Part shown: positions 46,519 through 56,823 of the stretch, in pieces
Layout: each line of letters begins with the position of its first letter
Position numbering within the stretch: the stretch's first letter is position 1
Assembly (NCBI GenBank): GCA_033964015.1
Contig: CM066913.1
Location: 29,972,790 to 30,036,789 of the forward strand
DNA length: 64,000 bases
DNA from: Scolanthus callimorphus
Taxonomy: Eukaryota; Cnidaria; Anthozoa; Actiniaria; Edwardsiidae
Direction: 5' to 3'
The notes under the pieces: generated by a model
What the model was told of the DNA's origin: nothing
Seen by the model: only the letters and a program-made list of their open reading frames with translations
Databases searched by the model: none
Program-made: the position numbers and the translations under genes

Positions 46519-47875
46519 ATGGCGGATAAACGTGCAAAGAATGAGAAATGGGATGGCTTCAAGAAGCGCCAAGGAGCGAAGCGGACGTCTAAAGAGAAGA
46601 AAGTCGTAGATTACATTACTGTCCAGCGTATGACCCCAAACGTCAAAGGAGCATGCCAAAAGTACGGCCGGATAGGGCCTTTGGCAATCGTCCCTTTTCC
46701 GTATGACAGCTTCACACTGGATAACATAAAGATGGCGTGCAAGGAGCACTTCAACATAGGAGAGTACATGGCATGCGATGTACTGGCGGGTGAGCGAGGC
46801 CCTTCTTTTACATCAATCGAGCAGATAAAAAACACAAACTTGATTCATGTCAGGTTTTATTTCGAGGAGCGCGAGGCTGCCGAGGACGATAAGCTCCTAA
46901 AAACCACACCTGGCTTTGGTCCTGTAAATAGTCAAGCAAGGGATCAACATGCCGCCGGTAGCAGTAAGAATGACGAGAGTCCGCCTAAGAAGCAGCGTGG
47001 AAGAGCACATGTTTTGTCAGTTTCAGAGTGCGATGGCAATACGACACCTCGTAAAAGGTTAGCCAAAGAGTACCCAAAGTCTGTCCCTCTCTGAAGGTTG
47101 CTTGGAATGGGGAAACTTGTTCCGGCAAGTAGAGATAACTTAATGGAGTGTATGATTGAGGAGTTTTCTGTAGAGGAACAAAAATGGTTTCCCCCGTCCT
47201 GCAAATATTTCTGTCTGCCAGAAACCATTCGCGAGTGGAGCATTCCGGGATGCTTTTGAAGCCCGTGTGGTTTCGGGCGTAGTTGTTGAACCTGGACGTT
47301 CCAAAAAATATGTCCTGAAGAAGTTTAAAGAAAGTGAGGTAGAAGACATCCAGAGATTGTTTAATTTAAATGATCTAGCACAGAAGATGGTACAGATGCA
47401 TGGGATAGCCAAACACTATGCCCTTATACTTGAGAAAGAAGCAAAGAGCCTGGAAAACTATGGCGACTCTTTTAGATGTACCAGTTGCTACCTGGTGTCT
47501 CACGAAGGCTCTATGTAAACATTTGAGGAATATGTGGAAGGCGAGTTTATTAAGTACATCAATAACGATGGAGCCATCACAAGTGGCAGTTTCCTTTCAG
47601 AGAAGGCTCAAGCATTCAGCCATTTTACTTATGTAAAATCAAAGGAAACATTAATGGTGTTGGACATTCAGGGATCTGGCTTCCAACTCTACGACCTAGA
47701 AATAGCAACCAAAACAGAGGGAGATGACGACGAGATAGTGAACGATGGGCTTTTCTGCTGTGGCAATCTGCACAATGCTGCAATTAGTACCTTTCTTTCT
47801 GAGCATGTTTGCAATAGGTTTTGTCAACTTCTGGGCCTCCCATGGAACAAAAAATCAGCTGATGAAGGGAAGTAG
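46519..47875 (+). pseudogene. Alpha-kinase (MHCK/eEF2K family) passenger gene
   Basis: From the ATG at 46519 an intact frame runs 191 codons to 47094: a basic start (MADKRAKNEKWDGFKKRQ), a folded-looking region (VDYITVQRMTP, GRIGPLAIVPFPYDSFT), and a Lys/Pro-rich linker. After frameshifts, 47215-47517 reads CQKPFASGAFRDAFEA and KKYVLKKFKES (the N-lobe with the ATP-site Lys region), and 47516-47875 reads EEYVEGEFIKYINNDG, AFSHFTYVKS, LMVLDIQGSGFQLYDLEI (catalytic loop, DxQG) and HVCNRFCQLLGL (zinc-binding H-C-C end). Alpha-kinases phosphorylate Ser/Thr in helices. At least two indels (near 47200 and 47515) break it. It is single-exon, unlike the transposase. Confidence 0.8.
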
Positions 47876-48213
47876 TCATAGCAAGCCAAGTGTTGCTGTA
47901 CAGAGCATTTGCAGTTTGCATCAGTTATACCTGGGCAGTGTTGGTGATGAATTGGTTTCAAAACATTTCTGAACTCATTATTGATGAAATGACATTCTTT
48001 GTTACTATTGACAGAATTTCTGAATTGATGCAGCCAGGCACAATTCTGAAATTATTTAAAATGTTACTGGCATGAAGCTGGTCTGTTTTTTGATTACACA
48101 AAATCAGCATGATTGGATTTATTTTATTATTGAAGGCCATGACTTGTTAATCATATTATTGATAATATTATGATGAAATCATGAAAGGGTTTTGGGATCA
48201 TCTCCTACATTTC

Positions 48214-48334
48214 TGGGTCCGGTTCCTCAAAGCAGGGTTGGCACTAACCCTGGTTAATTACCATGGCTACAATTGATTTTGCCTTGAAATAACCCAGGGT
48301 TAAAGTTAATTCACTTTATAGGAACCGGACCCCA
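48214..48334. repeat. MITE with tgggtccggttcct ends
   Basis: Ends tgggtccggttcctcaaag and the inverse ending ggaaccggacccca, with an inner pair gggttggcactaaccctggt / aacccagggttaaagtt. It is about 121 bp and lies between the kinase and transposase genes. Confidence 0.8.
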
Positions 48335-48619
48335 GAACTGTAAAGCTTGACATAGCAAGTGTACTGTAAAATAGCAGCATTTGCATATAATTAATTTGTT
48401 TTTCATTGTTCATATATATCACAAATCATGTATATAGTTAAAATGCAGTAATCTGTTGGTACTCAATTTTCTGACAATCTCTATGCCTGACATAACACCC
48501 TGATTTGGGTTTAAGAGTAAAAAAAAATTTACCCTAAAATATTTATTTTTACCACTTCCTTTTTGGTATCTTTTAGGGATGAAACTCAAATCCCCGACCA
48601 AACAATATGCCCCCCCCCC

Positions 48620-48715
48620 CCTGTTGCAGCCTCTTTTATGTGATCTACATTAGGAATGATTGCTTCAGAGCTTGCTCAAGAAGCTGGCTTTATAAAGTGG
48701 TTCTGTAGGTGTTTC
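48620..48715 (-). pseudogene. Diverged duplicate of the transposase C-terminus
   Basis: On the - strand about 30 codons (FIKPAS, then SSEAIIPNVDHIKEAAT) resemble the end of exon 4 of the transposase (FLNPEF...CEAVIPNTDDIKPKEAA) including order and spacing, with one stop. This is a second, more decayed copy of the 3' end of the gene inside the same element. It abuts a C13 run. Confidence 0.6.
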
Positions 48716-48763
48716 TGAGGTGCCAGGTGAAATTTCCAGGTGAAATTGCTTTATTGGGGTGAT

Positions 48764-49023
48764 TACCACTGTATGCATTGCTACGCGACCTCAAAAATCA
48801 CTGTTGCGATGGGCGATTGGCGATTTTTAGCCGTCAATCAAAACTAAAACGTTGGATTCGGCTACTTCGGTGGGTCGACATTAATTGTAAGCTATCCTTT
48901 GGCTTTCTGTCCTAGAATTATGAACTTTCTGGATCAAGAAAATTTACATTACAATTCCTTTGCTGAGAATCGCCAATCGCAACCGTGAATTTTGAGGTCG
49001 CGTAGCAATGTATACAGTGGTAA
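48764..49023. repeat. MITE with ttaccactgtat ends, about 260 bp
   Basis: TTACCACTGTATGCATTGCT on the left pairs with the inverse of ...agcaatgtatacagtggtaa on the right, continuing through cgcgacctcaaaa and gcgattggcgatt. The arms are about 75 bp. The loop has no coding. Confidence 0.85.
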
Positions 49024-49346
49024 ATGGCACCGTGTAAATAATATTTTACATAGACATTACTCCAATAATAATTAATAATAAAAATACATAGATTTCTTCA
49101 ATAATAATTTGTTTTCGCAGATGATAAATGGAATGGTCCTTTGTGGCTTTTTTGTTGATAAAAAAAATGTGGCTGCCTGCACTGTTATCAGGCCAAAAGT
49201 GAAAAATTGAGTTTGGAATATATTCAAACTTGTCATGATACATGGCCTACCTTCCCCACCACCAAATGACAATATTATGTTTTTTTTCAAAAAGGGGAAT
49301 ACATGCCTTATGGATTTTTTTAAAGAAAAACAGAAATGCTTGATGA

Positions 49347-49494
49347 AGGGGTGTAGCCAGGAATTTTGGTTGGGGGGGGGGGGGCAGATAGTGAAAACAT
49401 AGGAAGGAAATTTTCAAATTTCCTCCAGCAAATACAGTAAATGTATGGGAAAATCTCCTGAAAAGGGGGGCTGCGGCCCCCTGGCTACACCCCT
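49347..49494. repeat. Foldback element with ggggtgtagccagg ends and G12 run
   Basis: aggggtgtagccagg at 49347 and cctggctacacccct ending at 49494 are inverted. A poly-G run near 49372-49384 and a ggggggctgcggccccc stem lie inside. It is structurally like the element at 811-918. Confidence 0.75.
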
Positions 49495-50974
49495 GCTATA
49501 ACGTAGGAGTTTAAGCTACTGTATGTTCGCCTTAAGATATAAATAAGCATTAGCAGCTTCTTTGGGTTTTATGTCATCTGTATTGGGAATGACGGCTTCA
49601 CAGCGTGCTCTAAATTCTGGATTTAAAAAGTCATCAGTTCCTTCTAATATGTTAGAAAGCTCACTAACTTCCTCTAAATCCTCTTCTCTGATGGGATGTC
49701 CACACTTTTCACCCCCATATTGTTCTGGGAAGTTATAGATGTGATCAGGCACACCAGTTGGAAGTTCTTTTTTTACTTGCTTTCTTGCTCGGTGAGTATT
49801 CCACACAGTCTCTCTAAAAATGTCAAGCTCTTTTTGTAGAACAGGAATGTATACAAAGGACAGGAGATCTCTGAAAATGAAAAAAAGGAGCACACTTATA
49901 TATTTTCACAACCACTATCAGAGCAGCCAACCCACACAGCTCACTAGAAAACTGTAAATGTTTAACAGGGCTTGAAATAAAAATTTTTCTCAAGTTGCCG
50001 CTGGTATTCAAAAGTAGTCGCCAAACCATTATCTTTGGTCACCAAAAAAAAATTAGGACGCCAAAAAGATGGGTTGTTTTTTTCTAGTGTTTGGGTTCCC
50101 TTATTAAAGTTGCATGCGAGGAAGGTTTTTAATTTTTGCATAAATAGTCTATAAAATCAGCTAAGGGCCTGTGTTTTGTTATTAATCAGGGGTCCTTATT
50201 GCGTTTCGTTCATGGTTCGAATTTTACGACGAAAATCGGTGATAAGTGCGAAGGAGAGCCCGTGATCCTGATGCTGCTATTATTATAATGAGCCCACAAT
50301 ACTCTGTTGGGAAAAGCGGCAAAATTCAAAATGGCAAACGTGAATGATCAGATAAGCAGAATTTATTGCAATGTTATCGATTTTTTTTATTGGGAAAACA
50401 AGTCAGGATTGTCACACTAAATGAGAATTCTTACAAGTCGTCGCCAGATGGCGCCTAAGCTCCTATTTTCAGTCGCCAAGACCAGAATCTTGGTCGCATT
50501 GGCGACTCCTGAGTCGCAATTTCAAGCCCTGTGTTATGGAAAAATGTAGTAAATATATAAGAATTATATGAAGTAAGTTTGTAATATTGAGACAAGGCTC
50601 AAAATGTTGAGTTTTGAAGTTTGAGTTCACAGCCATAAACTTTAAAATAACTATCAAAAGGATTGTCCCTTTCATAGTCTCCATCTTCTAAGAGTTTCCT
50701 TAGCTGAGCATTGAAGAATGTCTCTAGTCTTTCCAAGAGATCTTTCCAGAAACGCTCAATTTTGTTCTCTGTAGATGGTCCATACAATACAGAGTCTGCT
50801 GCCTCTTCATCATCTTTAAACTTGCTTAATAGGTATGCATGCATGGTAGCCATGTCAACAGTTTCTGTCCCCTTATCCAGTCGCAGACGGGATGGCATAA
50901 CTGTGTCCAAACAATAATTTCATCAATTAAATCAAGATCAAGATCATCCCCAAAAGAGAACATAATCTGTAAAT

Positions 50975-51473
50975 TTACAGCCAAAGACGCTCAAGCGTCC
51001 CCTCTAGAGTGCAATAATGAGTTGATTCTTGGAATATTGCATCCATTATTCGATTCAATAATGCATTCAGCTTGGGAAAACATCTCTCAATTTGAACTCA
51101 GATTTCGGCTAGATTATCTTCCTGACACCACGCTCCAACACTCTTAAGTCACTGGCTTTATGCATCTTGGAATATCCCTGATAATACTGATCAACAATTT
51201 CTTCTCTAAATGAACGAGAGAGAGATTTACCAGCCTCGTAAAGTCTACAAGGCCTGCCAGATTGGAAACTAAACTTGCAAACAAACGGCTCCCTGTGGGT
51301 TATTCCATATGGAATCGTCTATTGTCCAATAAAAAAGCGAAAACCCAGTTCAAATCGAAAGACCTTTTCCCAAGCCGAATGCAATTATTGAATCGAATAA
51401 TGGATCCAATATTCCAAGAATCAACTCATTATTGCGCTCTAGCTGGGTACGCTTGAGCATCTTTGACTGTAAC
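50975..51473. repeat. MITE with about 105-bp arms in a transposase intron
   Basis: TTACAGCCAAAGACGCTCAA pairs with the inverse of 51450-51473, and the match runs through gcaataatgagttgattctt and attattcgattcaataat. It lies in the intron between exons 2 and 3. Between the arms, on the - strand, about 40 codons read like a helix-turn-helix (51250-51130, see separate entry). Confidence 0.75.
51130..51255 (-). pseudogene. Helix-turn-helix-like fragment inside a MITE
   Basis: On the - strand an open segment reads GRPCRLYEAGKSLSREFREE and then IVDQYYQGYSKMHKAS, resembling the first helices of paired/Tc1-type DNA-binding domains (R..IV..Y..G.S). It has no start and ends after about 45 codons. It may be a captured exon piece or a transposase remnant of the MITE's parent. 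Confidence 0.35.
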
Positions 51474-51514
51474 TCCTAAAAGATATGACAATCATCCCAG
51501 ACCAAAAAGTATGG

Positions 51515-51708
51515 TACATGTAGTAGAGGGGGGGGGGGGGGGGGTCAAATACAATTAACACCCTTCTGTGGTGGGAGTATGGATACGGTATTTGCTGCTT
51601 TTGCATGATTCCCCACCAGATCAAATTGGGAGTAGCTACATTCTTCTTACCTGCTCATGGGCTAATAGATCTAGTTCAATATTGTGTGTTTCCAGAAATT
51701 ATCCATAC

Positions 51709-51739
<31 letters not shown>

Positions 51740-51870
51740 ACGGAAGGGATTGGAAATTCCGGAGGGGTGGGGGGTCAATTTACCTGATATTTTCCATACA
51801 AATACTGTATTTTTCTTCAGAAATTCCAGAGGGGTGGGGGGTATGGATATTTTTTGGAACTACACATTAT
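51515..51870. repeat. G and C homopolymer runs and a short direct repeat
   Basis: A G run of about 18 (51527-51544) and a C run of about 28 (51711-51738) flank a region where gaaattccrgaggggtgggg occurs twice (51765 and 51820), about 55 bp apart. The same phrase in weaker form (gagattccagaggggatgtg) ends each AAA+ array unit. Open frames across it are low-complexity artefacts. Confidence 0.6.
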
Positions 51871-53419
51871 GTTAAAATTCTAACTTGAGTACCATGGTCA
51901 GTAGGGGAATAAAGGGAAATTTTTTATTCATATTTAATGCTCATGCGATTTCTTTTGTTTTATTCCCCTCAGCCTCAGCCTCAAGTAAGAATTTTAAGAT
52001 ATTTAAATTGGTCTACAGTAAACACCCACATATAAGAACAGCCCATTTCAGGGTCAGCCTGTATATATAGAACTTCCATACGTATACTGTAAGGTATCTA
52101 AAATGACAAATTTCCGTCTGACGTTTTTAATCCATGTGTTCTTATATGCAGGTGTTTACTGTATTGTTTTTCCATAGCAGTCATCTGTCTTTGTCCTGGG
52201 ACTTTCAGTTGTGAGCATACTCACCTCTAGTTTCAAATAAGTATTCCAGATAAAAACGACCTACAATTTTAGGGTTATTGTTGGATGTCCAGATCCGAAG
52301 AAATTGTATTCAACCACTATAAGTATCTTGTCCTCCATATATGTGAAGTGGAAATGTGGACTTTTGATAACCACATAACTTATCATGTCCATCAAGAGAC
52401 AATGTCCAGTCAGAGCCCTTCAAAGGAAAAATTAATTTGCATACTCAGTACATATTAAGTAGTTTTTTGAACAATCACCATTTTCAGGTCTTTCTGTAGG
52501 TACCGGAGACTATTGTATTCTCTGTTAGCTTTGTTCTTTGTGTTACTTGGAGTCCTTTGTCTCGGGTCCTTTGTCTCTATTGAATTACGTAAACTGTGCT
52601 CCGGTCAGCTCTGGTACCTACAGAACGAACCCCATTTTCTCTCAACAGCTCTGTCTAATCTTGAAAGCATTAATTCAGGGAAAGTTCATTCATTACTACG
52701 AAGGGGGGAGACAGGCATGAGGTTATTGATGAAAGCAAATGAGGATGTTGATGAAAGCAAACTTGTGGTTATGAAACTATCTTATCTGTTAAAAAATCAT
52801 ACAAGAACACAGAAGGGACTTTTGATGAGAATAACAACTGACTTTATCAACACCCACCTGGAACAGATAAGTCAGTTGGGTGTTGTGTGAAAATATACAG
52901 TGGTAACTCCCCCCCCCCCCCCTACCTATGTCCTCCTATGCCGGGTAGCCACAAAAAAAAGCAGCTTTACCTTTGACTGGAAAGCATGTTTTTGGACGCC
53001 GATTTCGCTTGCCGACACGTCTGTCTTGAAGACCTGTAGGATCCACTTCCGTCATTACAGCATAAACCAAACCTCTTGGTACTTTAAGGCCGTGTATTTC
53101 TCTAATTTTTTTATGTAATGCGCGATAACCTAACAATTTTCCTGGTCCCTTCGTCTCTTCTTGCACAGCACGTTCTACCTCGTCCAGTTGAGTTTCATAA
53201 TCTGTGTACTTGAGTTGAAAATAACTCAGTCGACGGCAAAGAGTCCTAAGACTCCAGGAATACATTGGATACTTCCTGGAGACAAAATCTAGTATTTCCT
53301 TTCTTTGAAGGTTCTGTTTGACATACTTTTGCAAATCATTCCTGAGCATCTCATCATTCTCCCAGTTTCGAACACCGGCCATGATGAACTCTCCTTCGCG
53401 GCCAGGCCTGCCTCCTACC

Positions 53420-53745
53420 TGTAATCCGGGATGCCTGTGGTGGTGGCACATCTAGGCTGCCCTAGATTTTCGTTTTTCGTTTCTTATTTTTATTTGTCTG
53501 GCACGCCTAGGCTCTTCTGAATTTTTTTTATGCTTTTTGTTTAAAAAATAAATAAACAAATAAAAAACAAACTAGAATAAAAATGAACACCAAGAAAAAA
53601 AAGAGAAACGGAAAAAATTTAAAATAATATAAATAAAAAAGTCTAATATATATATATATATAAAGAAATGAAATAATAATGTTGAACTGCGTAAAAATAT
53701 TCAGTACAAAATGTGTTATCAAAGTGGCACGCCTCGACCACCATA
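53420..53745. repeat. Right terminal inverted repeat of the IS3EU-like element
   Basis: Mirror of the left arm: accacaggcatcccggatta and cagcctagatgtgccacca in inverse near 53420-53462, an A-rich centre including a (TA)n run at 53647-53662, and the outer end ccaccata at 53738-53745. The transposase leader starts inside it; the frame upstream of its likely ATG translates the repeat itself, which is why I prefer the ATG at 53382. Confidence 0.75.
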
Positions 53746-53894
53746 CAAGTGACATCTGGTTTGATGTGGACTGCTTCGCTGAAATAGCTGGGGAGCACAA
53801 TGGACACAGTGGCTACGTCCTGAACGTCCACAAGACGGTGGGACCAGATGAGCCACAAATCTCGAACTAAGTGAAATCGTGGATAAGAGCAGGC

Positions 53895-54741
53895 GAGAGC
53901 ATGCGCCCTAAAGAGGACAATTGGTCTTGATTTTACAATTACATGCTCTATCAGAGGCGCTATTAGCGCTACTAAGAACTTTGCGGTTGTGATTCTTTAT
54001 CACGCAAGACATGTTAGACATGCAGCATGTTCTGGTATCAACTTTTCATGACAAGTATGAAAAGTTGCTTTACGAGAACGTCACAAGTAGTTGACTACCT
54101 GGACGCTTATCCTATCTACAGGGAATTACTACCCATACCGAAAGCCGGGCAACGACCCGTTCTAAATCGATGCCAAGTCAAACCACCCACCTTCCATTAT
54201 AAGAGAGATACCGCGCTCTATCGGCAGGAGGATATCGTCCCTTTCATCTGACCGTGACCACTTTGACAGCGCGGCGGGCATCTACAACCAAGCGCTCAGT
54301 TCAAGCGGACACAATGAGACTATCTGCTACACTCAAGACACCCAGCTCGAAAACCGAAGGCGCAGAAATAGATCAAGAAAAGTCATATGGTTTAACCCAC
54401 CAATTAGCAAGAACGTACAAACCAACGTAGCGCAGTCGTTCCTACGTCTAGTTGATAGGTACTTTAAATCTAGCAGCTTAAGCGTTTTATTTAATAGAAA
54501 CAACACCAAAGTCAGATATAGCTGCATGCCTAACATGTCTTGCGTGATAAAGAATCACAACAGCAAAGTTCTCAGTAGTGCTTATAGCGCCTCTGATAGA
54601 GCATGTAATTGTAAAATCAAGACCAATTGTCCTCTTGAGGGCGCGGGCCTCCCTCGCAATGGTGTTTATCGTGCCACGCTCACTCCTGCAAGTGGTGACG
54701 TCAAAACATACAGCCTGAATACATTACCAGGCAGCTCATAG
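53895..54741. mobile_element. Penelope-like element fragment, partly palindromic
   Basis: On the + strand an open stretch from about 54225 to 54741 reads RRISSLSSDRDHFDSA, IYNQALSSSGHNETI, RKVIWFNPPISKNVQTNV, VRYSCMPNMSCVIKNHNSKV and CNCKIKTNCPLEGAG. These are conserved C-terminal regions of Penelope-like RT and the Cys-rich linker before its endonuclease. A copy of the linker part (about 54520-54645) occurs in inverse at 53900-54030, so the fragment forms a head-to-head palindrome. No GIY-YIG domain follows here. The frame has no ATG. Confidence 0.7.
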
Positions 54742-54744
54742 TAG

Positions 54745-56170
54745 GCTGCTGTAGTACAAAGCACAAATAAAACTGAAACATTACCAGGAGGGAAATTGCC
54801 TGGATGCTTGAGCTATTCATACTTCAATTGCCTTATGTGGTCCAGAACCAAAATAACCTATTATAAGCTAAGTACCTTATATTTGTTGCTACAGTTGTCG
54901 CAGCTTACAATAAGCTGAATAAATTGGGGCACAAATTTTCTAAACATAGCACACCCTTTATGCAAGGTATAAGGTGTGTTTGTCCAGGTAAGTAAATGAT
55001 AAGATAATCTTTTGTTGTTGTTCCTCTTTTTTAATTTTTTTTCTTTTTCGTAGATTCATCATAGCGTCATAATGAATATACCCCTCTAAGCAACCAGCAC
55101 AGCATACTCTTCAGTGGTTGCACGTTGCCATTTACTGATTTCATGTGAAAAATGATATTAAGACTTGACATTATCTACACGGAACCCCCATCTCTACAGC
55201 AAGCAACAAATCAAGGGAGTGACATCATATATTATTATTGCAGAGAATAAACTGTCACAGGAACCAAAACTAATTGTTATTGCTATCCAAACAAGGTATA
55301 AAAAATGGATATGGGCAAGGAGTTGTTGTGTCATTATATACTGGTAGCAAGGGGCCAAGTTATTGCATTGACAAATTGGAGACAATCAGCAGTGTCAGAA
55401 ACCGACCAAGCATAGACACCAACTTCAAGGACTTTGGTAAAATAATGTGAAGAACTGTTTCGATGCTGTATCTCATGCATGGAAAGTATAATGCTGTTAT
55501 TATTACTTATCTGAACCAATACCAGAACTGAACCTAGAAAAATGGCTGTGCAGCAAGAATATTAAACTAACACAAGAAACCAAGCTACTGCAATTTCAAA
55601 TCCTTCTTTAGAAATCACGTTAGAAATCACGCTGAAACATACATGTACATTGATATTTATTGTGCAATTGTCTACACCCCTTATACATTTGGATAACTGC
55701 AACAGAAGTCATTACGTTAACGGAAGAAGTTTGCGAATATTTTTTAGAAATCAAATCACTGGTCAGAACCATTGGATCAACTGTTCACGTCCAATGTCGT
55801 GTTGCTAGAGGATTAGAGTAAACAATAACTCTGTTTCATAACAGAGCAAGCAGACATTTAATTGTATCAAGAGTGCTATTTTCTGAAATGTTCGTCAGAA
55901 CTGTAGAAACATTCCCGAAACAACTACAAAAAAAAAACAGTTGAAATGTGGTTGTTTTTGGCAGCCTTCAGATCACATTGAAAGTAATTAAGCTTACAGT
56001 ATGTATACAACTTGATAGTTTATTAAATTTCTTGCACTGTTTACGATATTCAGATGCCTCATTTCTTACACTTAACAAAACACTTTATGCAAAGAATAGC
56101 TTCCCCTCCGAGCACTTCACTATCTACATAGATACTACTAGTTTATATATATTTCTTTACAACTATTTGT
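54745..56170. other. No gene recognised
   Basis: AT-rich sequence without motif-bearing frames. A T-rich tract (55015-55050) and a GA-poor spacer are all I see. Exons of the unknown gene at 56174 may lie here but I cannot pick them out. Confidence 0.4.
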
Positions 56171-56173
56171 AGG

Positions 56174-56290
56174 CAATGCAGGAGGAAATTAGATGCTTTA
56201 GACCCGCAGTTAAATGAAGGACCGATAAAGTCTGTTACATGTCTAGAAACTAGTGGACCTGTGATGGCACAAACACCAATAGGAATACAG
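56174..56290 (+). CDS. Candidate exon of an unrecognised gene
   Basis: Between an acceptor (atttgtag at 56173) and a strong donor (cag|gtaaga at 56291) one frame reads about 39 codons, RRKLDALDPQLNEG through ETSGPVMAQTPIGIQ. Both splice sites are good and the composition is protein-like. I do not recognise it. It could be a terminal piece of the gene whose other part is at 56824-57354, but the frames are not shown to connect. Confidence 0.35.
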
Positions 56291-56743
56291 GTAAGAAAAC
56301 TAATTCCAACCGCGCCGCAGAAAATAACGGCGTTAGTCAGTCCAGTCGCAGGCAACTCTATGGGCATAAAAGGGAATTTAAACGGTTTGGGCTTCCTGTG
56401 TTTCGAGTTCAATGGACGTAAAGGATTGGGACGAAATGTCTCCTTTCCCATAACAAAGGAAGCCCGGAACAGTGTTTTCCACAACGCAAGAGTTATAATA
56501 TTCGACAGTGTACGGTATACACTGCCTACAGACTCGTACCCAGTCGTTAGCAACGTTACGAGTCGGGTTTGCGTTACTGTTTGTGTTACGCGAGGTGTGC
56601 AATAGTGTGAAAAAGGCAAAGGCTTATGAGGACGTTCTTCAATCCCATGATGCATCGCTTGCTACGAAGAGCGCAACAAGAGAAGACTGGTATGTATACT
56701 GGTGAGGTTTCGTTTGCATTTTTAATATATTAAAGGAGCCCTC

Positions 56744-56820
56744 ATCGCAAGAGTCCCAAGAAAGCAGTAATAGCGCTGCCATTTGAAACATCGCTGCTGC
56801 TTTCTTGGGACTCTTGCGAT
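56744..56820. repeat. Perfect 24-bp inverted repeat (hairpin)
   Basis: The 24 bases at 56744-56767 (atcgcaagagtcccaagaaa...) are the exact reverse complement of 56797-56820, with a 29-bp loop. It sits immediately before the open frame at 56824, with no similarity elsewhere in the window. It may be a very young foldback element or a transcribed hairpin. Confidence 0.85.
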
Positions 56821-56823
56821 ATT

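Larger units (their letters stand above)
49516..53382 (-). pseudogene. Spliced IS3-like DDE transposase
   Basis: Four exons on the - strand. Exon 1 (53382-52971) starts MAGVRNWENDEML and has LGYRALHKKIREIHGLKVPR, like the IS3-type helix-turn-helix before the catalytic core. Exon 2 (52417-52225) has SLDGHDKLCGYQKSTFPLHI with the first catalytic Asp and one internal stop. Exon 3 (50900-about 50643) has SRLRLDKGTETVD (second Asp) and YGPSTENKIERFW (the Glu, about 40 residues on). Exon 4 (49870-49516) has FVYIPVLQKELDIF and PTGVPDHIYNFPEQYGG, and ends at a stop. Exon 1 to 2 is off by one base. The full D, D, E triad is visible, but the stop and the phase fault make the copy inactive. Confidence 0.8.
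46115..53745. mobile_element. 7.6-kb IS3EU-like DNA transposon with alpha-kinase
   Basis: The terminal inverted repeats begin TATGGTGGYCGAGGCGTGCC and are flanked by a perfect 6-bp duplication CAAGTG (46109-46114 and 53746-53751). Subterminal copies of cagcctagaygtgc and ccacaggyatccc occur inside both ends (46368-46410 and 53420-53452), giving arms of about 300 bp with AT-rich, poorly conserved middles. Inside are a - strand spliced transposase with an IS3-like helix-turn-helix and DDE core, and a + strand alpha-kinase gene that starts about 100 bp from the left subterminal repeat. Several MITEs have inserted between them. From memory of the class, a 6-bp duplication and TAY ends fit IS3EU; both genes are now damaged. 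Confidence 0.8.

Noticed and set aside
51568..51888. Proline-rich frames
   Set aside because: They are translations of a poly-C run and do not reflect a protein.
53384..53451. Upstream ATG of the transposase (MCHHHRHPGLQ)
   Set aside because: The extra residues are encoded by the terminal repeat; the ATG at 53382 starts the conserved-looking part.
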